From positions 1 to 5,677 of the forward strand of contig SKYX01000195.1 of assembly GCA_007127655.1 (NCBI GenBank): DNA of 5,677 nucleotides, given 5' to 3'. Positions within the stretch are counted from its first letter, which is position 1. Every line of letters starts with the position of its first letter. This DNA is from Desulfonatronum sp. (GTDB lineage: Bacteria > Desulfobacterota > Desulfovibrionia > Desulfovibrionales > Desulfonatronaceae). A program made the position numbers and the translations under genes. Under the pieces are notes generated by a model. The model had not been told where the DNA came from. It was given only the letters and a program-made list of their open reading frames with translations, and searched no databases. Positions 1 to 5,663 of the stretch are shown in pieces.

Positions 1-2375
1 TCGAAGAACGGGCCGTCGATGCAGGCGAATCTGGTTTCGTCGTGGATGGAGACCCGGCAGGCACCGCACATGCCCGTGCCGTCGACCATGATCGGGTTCA
101 GGGCCACGAAGGTGGGTACGGCCCAGGGTTTGGTCAGCTCGGAGACCATGCGCATCATGAAGGTGCAGCCCACGGCAACGATCATGTCGATGGACGCGTT
201 TCGGGTCTTTTCCTGTTCCCGAATCTCCTGGAAAACTTCCTGGACGCCTCCGTAGGTCCCTTGTGTGCCGTCCTTGGTGGCGATGCGCAGTTCGTCGCTC
301 ACGGCGCGCACCTCGTCCTCCCAGTAGAGCAGGTAGGCGCTGGAGCCTTCGATGACGCTGATCACCCGGTTTCCGACTTCCTTCAGGGCCCGAGCCAGGG
401 GCAGGATGGCCCCGATGCCGTAGCACCCGCCGCCCAGAACCACCGTTCCCTTGTGTTCGATGGGAAAGGCCTGGCCCAGGGGGCCGCTGACATGGGCCAG
501 CCGCGCGCCCAGGGGCAGGGAGATCAGCTCCCGGCTGGAGCGACCCACTTCCTCGATGATCAGGGTGATGGTCCCGGCCGTTGCGTCCCAGTCCGCCAGG
601 GTGAACGGGGTCCGCTCCGAGGTTTCCCTGGCCATCAGGATCACGAACTGGCCGGGCCTGGCGTGGGCGGCCACCTGGGGGGCATGGATCCGCAGGAGGT
701 ACATGTTCGGGACCAGTTCCCGGGTTTCCAGCAGCTCGAAGCCTTCGGTCGGCTGGTCGTCCAGCGATGGGCTGAGCGTGGTCGGCAAGCCGAAGGCGGT
801 CAGGGCCGGGACAATGTCCGCCAGGAGGTGGCCGCGGTACGTGGCCGGGAGGGTGAAGACATCCTGGCGGGGATTGCCCGGGAACGGCGTGGGTGGGACG
901 TCGTCCAGGATCAGCACCGTGACTTGGTCCAGCGTGGTGAACTGGAATCCCTGGAGCTCCAGTCGGAGACCGATGTCCCGGGCGATCTCCCATTCCGGCC
1001 GAGCCTGGCCCGGAGCCCGGCTGACTCGGGCCAGGGGCTTGACCTCCCCGGCGGCGGTGCGCAGGGTTCCGGCGCTCTCCGCCAGCAGGGCCGCGGGCAG
1101 CACGGCGTTGGCTTTGTCCTGGACACGGGTCGGCAGGCCGTCGACGATCACCAGAAAATCCAGGCCGTCCGTCATCTCCGGGTCCAGGAAGTCCCCGCCC
1201 AGAATCAGGGCCGTGATCTTCCCGCTCTGGATGTCCGCCAGCCACTCCGGCAGGGGCGCGTTCTGACCGGCGGGCAGGGTTGGGACAACGGCGAGGCGGC
1301 CGTTGAGTCCGGCGGCGAGTCGCGCGTAGAGGTGCTGTTCCTCCCTGGACGTGGCCGCGCTGATCAGGACGCCGACGCGTCCGGCATGCCGTTTCAGGGC
1401 GCTGGCCGTGGTATCCAGGGCGGTGTCCCAGTCCACGGTAAAGGCCTCGCCGTTTTCCCGGATGGCCGGCCGGAGCAGGCGGGTTGGGGCGTTGATGATC
1501 TGGGCCATCCCGAACCGGCCCAGGGCGCAGAGGCTGGCCTCGGGCTGGAACGCGGTCATGGTCGCGGCGATAAACTGGCCGGAACGGGCCTGGGCGATGA
1601 AGGAGCAGCCTTCGGGGCAGAGCAGGCAGGCGGAGGGTGTCTTGGCGTCCGGCTTGCCGTACCAGCGGGCAAAGCGGTCCGTGAGGGTTCCAGTGGGACA
1701 GATATCGATGCAGGAGCCGCAGAAGGTGCAGCCGGAATGGACGTGGCTTTTGTGAAAGGCTGTGCCCACCCGGGCGTCCTTGCCCCGGTTGATGATGCTG
1801 ATGGCCGGCTTGCCGTGGATCTTCTCGCAGATCCGCCAGCACCGGGCGCAGAGGATGCACAGGTTGTAGTCCCTGTCCATGAACGGGTCACCGCGTTCCA
1901 GGTTGTGCGCGGCGTAGAGCGTGGGCAGGTTCAGGTCGCGACTCCCGGCTTCCAGGGCCATGGTCCGGATGTCGCATTCTTCCTTGTTGCTGCAAAACCC
2001 GCAGCGCGTACTTCTCCCGGCCTTGGTGGCCTTGGGCCGCATGGATTCGCAGGCCTCCCGGTGCGGACAGACCAGGCAACTGTTGGGGTGCCCGGAAAGC
2101 ATCAGCTCCAGGGTTCGCTTGCGCAGCGTCTCCAGTTCCGGCGATGATGTCCGTACCTGCATGCCCTCGCCCGCCGGCGTGGTACAGGAGGTCGGGAAGC
2201 CGCGCACGCCCTCGATTTCCACGATGCACATCCGACAGGCCCCGTATGGGCTCAGGTCCCTATGGTCGCAAATGGTCGGAACAGCCACGCCCAACAGTCG
2301 CGCCGCATCCAGCACGGTGGCCCCGGGCTCCACGGCCACGGGCTTGCCGTCAATGGTCAGGTTGATTGATCCCAT
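1..2375 (-). CDS. NuoG/HydA-like iron-sulfur protein fused to NfnA/SudB-like FAD/NAD(P)-binding module (3' end cut by window)
   Basis: Open without a stop from ATG at 2375 to the left edge (791 complete codons), with a good AAGGA ribosome-binding site 6 nt upstream. Domains in order: a plant-type [2Fe-2S] ferredoxin (C36, C47, C50, C64); the NuoG-type His-Cys3 [4Fe-4S] motif (H96, C100, C103, C109); an extra CX2CX5C motif (C125, C128, C134); two [4Fe-4S] ferredoxin motifs (C173/176/179/183 and C216/219/222/226); a molybdopterin-oxidoreductase-type [4Fe-4S] motif (C250, C253, C257, C283); a short MopB-like remnant (about 284-475, including NAVLPAALLAESAGT at 423-437); a linker; then a ferredoxin-reductase-like module from about 545. 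That module shows RPGQFVIL at 573, R588-TPFT for FAD, GPLGQAF at 631, a GGG nucleotide-binding turn at 648, and a D765/C770/C773/C785 [2Fe-2S] motif as in NfnA. The family roles are electron wiring plus NAD(P)H or ferredoxin exchange; it is probably cytoplasmic, with no signal peptide seen. The MopB part is far too short to hold a molybdenum active site. The fusion and the exact reaction are inference. Confidence 0.88.
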   Translation of the reverse strand, partial: MGSINLTIDGKPVAVEPGATVLDAARLLGVAVPTICDHRDLSPYGACRMCIVEIEGVRGFPTSCTTPAGEGMQVRTSSPELETLRKRTLELMLSGHPNSCLVCPHREACESMRPKATKAGRSTRCGFCSNKEECDIRTMALEAGSRDLNLPTLYAAHNLERGDPFMDRDYNLCILCARCWRICEKIHGKPAISIINRGKDARVGTAFHKSHVHSGCTFCGSCIDICPTGTLTDRFARWYGKPDAKTPSACLLCPEGCSFIAQARSGQFIAATMTAFQPEASLCALGRFGMAQIINAPTRLLRPAIRENGEAFTVDWDTALDTTASALKRHAGRVGVLISAATSREEQHLYARLAAGLNGRLAVVPTLPAGQNAPLPEWLADIQSGKITALILGGDFLDPEMTDGLDFLVIVDGLPTRVQDKANAVLPAALLAESAGTLRTAAGEVKPLARVSRAPGQARPEWEIARDIGLRLELQGFQFTTLDQVTVLILDDVPPTPFPGNPRQDVFTLPATYRGHLLADIVPALTAFGLPTTLSPSLDDQPTEGFELLETRELVPNMYLLRIHAPQVAAHARPGQFVILMARETSERTPFTLADWDATAGTITLIIEEVGRSSRELISLPLGARLAHVSGPLGQAFPIEHKGTVVLGGGCYGIGAILPLARALKEVGNRVISVIEGSSAYLLYWEDEVRAVSDELRIATKDGTQGTYGGVQEVFQEIREQEKTRNASIDMIVAVGCTFMMRMVSELTKPWAVPTFVALNPIMVDGTGMCGACRVSIHDETRFACIDGPFF

Positions 2376-2410
2376 TTATATTCCTTGCTTTTTCTCACGA
2401 CAAGAGTCAT
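2376..2410 (-). promoter_or_regulatory. Short intergenic spacer with ribosome-binding site for the NuoG-NfnA fusion
   Basis: The 35-nt gap between the HEPN stop and the fusion gene start is A-rich on the coding strand and holds AAGGA at 2386-2382, 6 nt before ATG. There is no hairpin or T-run that would stop transcription, so the HEPN/MNT pair and the fusion gene are probably on one transcript. No internal promoter is convincing in this gap. Confidence 0.6.
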
Positions 2411-2821
2411 TCAGCAGACCTTGAGCATCACCAACCGCATTGCGTTCAGATACATGTTCAGGCGTTGATATATTTCCTGGAAGCCGACTTCGTCATAGAC
2501 GTGACTGAGCCGGTTTCGATCGTTGATCATGGCGATCAGCAACTCGTAAGTGTGCTCGTCGATGTATCGGGTTTGGTAGAGTTGCTTGATGACCATTTTC
2601 GGGGAAACCGCGTCAATACCGTGGATGCCGTGAAGATATTTTTTCATGGCTTTCCAGAACAGTTCCACACAGACTTCAAATTTTTGAATTTTCCCGCACT
2701 GGATGGTTTCCTGTTCAATGCCGGCAAACTCGGCGTCATTGATCCGCAACGCCAGATCGAACCCCTGCAAGGCTTGATCGAGACTGCGCAGTTTCAATTC
2801 AAGGATGTCGGGCTGTTCCAT
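2411..2821 (-). CDS. hepT: HEPN-domain protein, HI0074-like nucleotidyltransferase partner (probable toxin of a HEPN/MNT pair)
   Basis: A 136-residue all-helical protein that resembles the HI0074 family ('nucleotidyltransferase substrate-binding protein'). The decisive motif is RNRLSHVY at residues 102-109: R102-X4-H107-X-Y109, the RX4HXY signature of HepT-type HEPN ribonucleases. In the characterised Shewanella HepT/MntA pair, the tyrosine of this motif is AMPylated by the partner to silence the RNase. VSPKMVIKQLY at 72-82 also fits the family. The gene overlaps the upstream nucleotidyltransferase by 28 nt and has only a weak ribosome-binding site, which suggests translational coupling. GC content is roughly 45% by eye, well below the redox genes on either side, consistent with acquisition. 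The order, transferase first then HEPN, is that of HI0073/HI0074. RNase activity is inferred from the motif. The gene symbol is the family name only. Confidence 0.85.
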   Translation of the reverse strand: MEQPDILELKLRSLDQALQGFDLALRINDAEFAGIEQETIQCGKIQKFEVCVELFWKAMKKYLHGIHGIDAVSPKMVIKQLYQTRYIDEHTYELLIAMINDRNRLSHVYDEVGFQEIYQRLNMYLNAMRLVMLKVC

Positions 2822-3117
2822 ATCGTCTTGTCGCGAAACGCGGACTCGCGAAGTTGAGGTTCTTTTTCCGAGAAATCCACAAGATCGACATGCAGTGGCA
2901 CGATGGAGTCTTCAAGAGCATTGCGGATTCCATGCATTACCCTTGGGGGGAGCCTTTTATCCGCGAGAAAACCGACATCCACGTCCGCCCTGGGCGCGTG
3001 ATCGCCTCGCGCCCGGGATCCGAAAAGAAATACCGTCACTTTGCTCCGATCCACCCTGGACAGGACGATATCCTTGACCATATCCACGTATATGGCTTCA
3101 TGGTTCAGCGAGTTCAT
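2794..3117 (-). CDS. mntA: Minimal nucleotidyltransferase (MNT), probable antitoxin of the HEPN/MNT pair
   Basis: A 107-residue protein of the small pol-beta-like nucleotidyltransferase type. It carries the full GSX10DXD active-site signature (G33-S34, D45, D47), and D78 in the strand HVDLVDF is the likely third metal-binding aspartate. By analogy with MntA of Shewanella, it would transfer AMP to the tyrosine of the HEPN partner and block its RNase activity. The ATG at 3117 is chosen because GTGGAG lies 7 nt upstream; a longer in-frame version starting inside nuoF would add about 26 residues with no family resemblance. Only 4 nt separate it from the nuoF stop codon, and its end overlaps the HEPN gene by 28 nt. 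GC content is between that of the HEPN gene and that of the redox genes. The active-site residues look intact, so I expect a working enzyme. The symbol is the family name only. Confidence 0.85.
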   Translation of the reverse strand: MNSLNHEAIYVDMVKDIVLSRVDRSKVTVFLFGSRARGDHAPRADVDVGFLADKRLPPRVMHGIRNALEDSIVPLHVDLVDFSEKEPQLRESAFRDKTIWNSPTSLN

Positions 3118-3121
3118 CGAA

Positions 3122-4990
3122 CTACTCCACCCGCACCGCGCCGAACTTGCAGGCCCCGCGGCAGGCCCCACAGCGGATGCAGGTTTGCGGGTCAATGGCG
3201 TGGGGCTGCTTTTTGGTTCCGGAGACGGCCTCCACGGGGCAGACCTTGGCGCAGGCCATGCAACCGGTGCAGGCCTTGGGATCGATGGAAAAGCTGATCA
3301 GGGCCTTGCAGACTCCGGCCGGGCATTTGTGGTCCCGGATATGGGCCAGGTATTCGCCCATGAAGGCGTCCAGGGTGGTCAGGGCCGGATTGGGGGCGGT
3401 CTGGCCCAGGCCGCAGAGGGAGGCCTTTTTCAACGTATCGCCGATCTTGCGGATGGTCTCCAGGTCGTCCTCCGAGCCTTTGCCTTCGGTTATCCCGGTG
3501 AGCAGGCGCAGCAGATGCTGGGTACCCATTCGGCAGGGCACGCATTTTCCGCAGGATTCGTTTTCGGTGAAGCCAAGAAAATACTTGGCCACGTCCACCA
3601 TGCACGATTCCTCGTCAATGACGATCATTCCACCGGAACCCATGATCGATCCCACCTGGGCCAGGTGCTCGTAGTCCACGGGCAGGTCGTAGTGTTCCGC
3701 GGATACGCATCCCCCGGAAGGGCCTCCGGTCTGCACGGCCTTGAAGCCCTTGCCGTCCAGGACTCCGCCGCCGATGTCCTCGATGATGGTCCGCAGACTG
3801 ATGCCCATGGGGACCTCGATCAGTCCGGTGCGGGTGATCTTCCCGGCCAGGGAGAACGTCTTGGTGCCTTTGCTTTTTTCCGTGCCGATCCCGGCGTACC
3901 ACGCGCCGCCCTTTTCCAGGATCGCCGAAACCGCGGCCAGGGTTTCCACGTTGTTGATGTTCGTGGGTTTGCCAAACAGCCCGGCGTTGGCCGGGAAAGG
4001 CGGCCGGGAGCGGGGCATGCCCCGGCGTCCCTCGATGCTCTGCATCAGGGAGGTCTCTTCGCCGCAGACAAAGGCCCCGGCGCCCATCTTGATGGTCACG
4101 TCAAAGGCGAAGCCGGAGCCGAGGATGTTTTCGCCCAGAAAACCCTTGTTCCGCATCTGGTCGATGGCCGTGCGCAGCCGTTCCAGGGCCAGGGGATATT
4201 CGGCCCGGCAGTAGACGTAGCCATGGTTTGCACCGACGGCGTATCCGGCGATGAGCAGCCCTTCCAGCACGGCGTGCGGGTCGCCCTCCAGCACGGAGCG
4301 GTCCATGAATGCTCCGGGATCGCCCTCGTCCGCGTTACAGATCACGTACTTCACGTCCCCCTGAGCTTTGCGGGCGAAGCCCCATTTCAGACCCGTGGGA
4401 AAGCCGGCCCCGCCCCTGCCGCGCAGTCCGGAAAGCTTGACGTCCTCGATGACCGCATCCGGGCCCATCTCCATGGCCCGGGCAATACCGGAATATCCTC
4501 CCCGGGCGATATAATGGTCGATATCCGAGGGATCGATGAATCCGCAGTTGCGGACGACCACCCGGAGTTGGTGGTGGATCATGGGCAGGTCGGTGAACAA
4601 TGGGATTTCGTCCAGAAGCTCGCCTTGTTGTCCGTCCGGCATCCGGCAAAGGGCGTTTCTCGAAATCGGACGGCCCTGGCGCAGATGTTCCTGCACCAGG
4701 TCGGGAACCATGGCCGGGGTGACGCTTTCGTAGAGTATCCGGTCCCCTTTCGGTCCGCGGATCTCCACCAGAGGTTCGGCGAAGCACATGCCCAGACAGC
4801 CCACTTCTTGAATCTCTACAGGCACCAGGACCGGTTCCGCTGCCTGGGCCTCGCGAAAGGCTCGAATCACCTCCATGGCTCCGGCGGCCCGGCCGCAGGT
4901 GGCCGCGCCAACCAGGATTCGCGGCGTTTCTCCGCTTTGAAAGCGTTCCCAGTTGCGGCTGGCCTGTTGCTGAATGTCGGCAAAGTTCAT
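3122..4990 (-). CDS. nuoF: NuoF-like NADH-binding flavoprotein with N- and C-terminal ferredoxin domains (HydB/HndC/BfuB type)
   Basis: A 622-residue protein; complex I NuoF is about 440, so the surplus marks the soluble HydB/HndC-type subunit of NAD-dependent and bifurcating hydrogenases and formate dehydrogenases. Residues 23-80 are a thioredoxin-like [2Fe-2S] domain with C32, C65 and C69. The FMN/NADH core includes GRGGAGFPTGLKW (191-203), NADEGDPGAFMDR (219-231) and GAGAFVCGEETSL (303-315). The [4Fe-4S] site is C480, C483, C486 and C526. After a conserved-looking CPAGVC (556-561) come two ferredoxin clusters, C574/577/580/584 and C604/607/610/614. Expected role: oxidise or form NADH at FMN and pass electrons to ferredoxin and to the NuoE and NuoG-like partners. 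Its ATG overlaps the nuoE stop as ATGA, with GAGG 7 nt upstream, so the two are translationally coupled. 'nuoF' is the family name; this is not part of membrane complex I, as no membrane subunits are visible. Whether it bifurcates cannot be read from sequence alone. Confidence 0.93.
   Translation of the reverse strand: MNFADIQQQASRNWERFQSGETPRILVGAATCGRAAGAMEVIRAFREAQAAEPVLVPVEIQEVGCLGMCFAEPLVEIRGPKGDRILYESVTPAMVPDLVQEHLRQGRPISRNALCRMPDGQQGELLDEIPLFTDLPMIHHQLRVVVRNCGFIDPSDIDHYIARGGYSGIARAMEMGPDAVIEDVKLSGLRGRGGAGFPTGLKWGFARKAQGDVKYVICNADEGDPGAFMDRSVLEGDPHAVLEGLLIAGYAVGANHGYVYCRAEYPLALERLRTAIDQMRNKGFLGENILGSGFAFDVTIKMGAGAFVCGEETSLMQSIEGRRGMPRSRPPFPANAGLFGKPTNINNVETLAAVSAILEKGGAWYAGIGTEKSKGTKTFSLAGKITRTGLIEVPMGISLRTIIEDIGGGVLDGKGFKAVQTGGPSGGCVSAEHYDLPVDYEHLAQVGSIMGSGGMIVIDEESCMVDVAKYFLGFTENESCGKCVPCRMGTQHLLRLLTGITEGKGSEDDLETIRKIGDTLKKASLCGLGQTAPNPALTTLDAFMGEYLAHIRDHKCPAGVCKALISFSIDPKACTGCMACAKVCPVEAVSGTKKQPHAIDPQTCIRCGACRGACKFGAVRVE
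3125..3130 (-). promoter_or_regulatory. Ribosome-binding site of the MNT gene, inside the last codons of nuoF
   Basis: The coding strand reads GTGGAG, then TAGTTCG, then ATG. GTG GAG are the final Val and Glu codons of the NuoF-like gene and TAG is its stop, so the signal for the toxin-antitoxin pair is built from the end of a metabolic gene. This favours the 3117 start and suggests coupled translation. Confidence 0.7.
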
Positions 4991-5454
4991 TCCAGGTCCT
5001 CGATCAGTTTTTCCGATTTCCGGGGAGTCATTCGGCCATAGACCGTTTCGTCCACCACCATCACCGGCGGCAGGGCGCAGGAGCCGAAACAGGCCACGCG
5101 CTCCAGGCTGATGTTCCCGTCCGGAGTGGTCTCGCCGGGGACGATGCCGATTTTCCGGGATATGGCATCCAGGACCATGCCGCCGCCGCGGACATGGCAG
5201 GCCGTCCCCTGGCAGATCTTGATCCGGTGGCGTCCCGGTGGATGGAACCGGAACTGGGCGTAAAACGTGGCCACCCCGTAGACGTCGTTTTCCGAAAGGT
5301 CGAGGTGTTCGGCCACCATGGCGACGGCGTCCGGAGCAAGATAGTTCAGGTGTTCCTGAATTTCCTGGAGCAGGGGAATCAGGTTGTCCCGGCTTGTGTC
5401 GTATTTTTCCAGAATGGTTTGCAAAGAAGTGGGTACATCCTCGGTCGTCGTCAT
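4987..5454 (-). CDS. nuoE: NuoE-like [2Fe-2S] subunit (HydC/HndA/BfuC type)
   Basis: A 155-residue protein of normal length for the 24-kDa subunit family. The N-terminal helical part (LQTILEKY to about residue 60, including NDVYGVATFYAQF) is followed by a thioredoxin-like domain with all four cluster ligands: C81-X4-C86 and C122-X3-C126 (CQGTAC and CFGSC). In HydABC-type complexes this subunit sits against NuoF and relays electrons from FMN. The start at 5454 is preferred because GGAG lies 5 nt upstream. An in-frame ATG at 5490 would add 12 residues that do not look like the family and has no ribosome-binding site. It is the first confident gene of the cluster and its stop overlaps the nuoF-like start. 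The name is the family name; no other complex I genes are present. Confidence 0.93.
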   Translation of the reverse strand: MTTTEDVPTSLQTILEKYDTSRDNLIPLLQEIQEHLNYLAPDAVAMVAEHLDLSENDVYGVATFYAQFRFHPPGRHRIKICQGTACHVRGGGMVLDAISRKIGIVPGETTPDGNISLERVACFGSCALPPVMVVDETVYGRMTPRKSEKLIEDLE

Positions 5455-5459
5455 GTCGT

Positions 5460-5463
5460 CTCC
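5460..5463 (-). promoter_or_regulatory. Ribosome-binding site that decides the nuoE-like start
   Basis: GGAG on the coding strand, 5 nt before the ATG at 5454. The alternative ATG at 5490 has no purine-rich stretch at a usable distance, so the shorter protein is chosen. Confidence 0.6.
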
Positions 5464-5527
5464 GCCGTCCAGATAGGGACTCGTAAGCATTGCGCGATGG
5501 CGCTTGAAAAAAGGGCGACCAAACGGA

Positions 5528-5663
5528 AGTTCGGAAAATCGGCGGTCTCGTTCCGTAGCCGTCCTTCGTCAATGGTCAAGTACAATCCATTACCCGTCGG
5601 TCCGTATTTTCTCAACCATCCCGTTGCGGGGATTTCGAGGCTTCTCACGAAATTTTCGGAACT
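5528..5663. repeat. Imperfect inverted repeat pair in the operon leader
   Basis: AGTTCGGAAAAT at 5528-5539 and ATTTTCGGAACT at 5652-5663 are reverse complements in 11 of 12 positions, with 112 bp between them. Each arm contains a small near-palindrome (TTCGGAA). The right arm overlaps a second short inverted repeat, CGAAA-T-TTTCG, at 5648-5658. They could be paired operators for a regulator of the redox operon, or chance. No known regulator consensus is matched with confidence. Confidence 0.3.

Noticed and set aside
42..2147. Long plus-strand open frame of about 700 codons across the left third
   Set aside because: It is rich in Gly, Gln, Asp and Arg without any domain, and lies opposite a minus-strand gene full of exact cofactor motifs. 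It is a by-product of GC-rich codon use.
1..2375. [FeFe] hydrogenase catalytic subunit
   Set aside because: The H-cluster motifs expected after the ferredoxin domains are absent; a molybdopterin-type [4Fe-4S] motif and an Nfn module follow instead.
2366..2857. Plus-strand frame covering the HEPN gene
   Set aside because: The minus-strand frame has the RX4HXY motif and a matching nucleotidyltransferase partner; the plus frame shows no family signature.
3041..5041. Long plus-strand open frame of about 660 codons opposite the NuoF-like gene
   Set aside because: No recognisable motif; the opposite strand encodes a full-length NuoF-like protein with all cluster and flavin motifs.
1..5454. Membrane complex I (nuo) operon
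   Set aside because: Only NuoE-, NuoF- and NuoG-like genes are present, NuoF has the HydB-type extra ferredoxin domains, and the NuoG-like protein ends in an Nfn module. No membrane subunits are seen.
3122..5572. Extension of the NuoF-like protein to 816 residues from a TTG at 5572
   Set aside because: The added part reads through nuoE in another frame and has no domain. The ATG at 4990 has a ribosome-binding site and an ATGA overlap.
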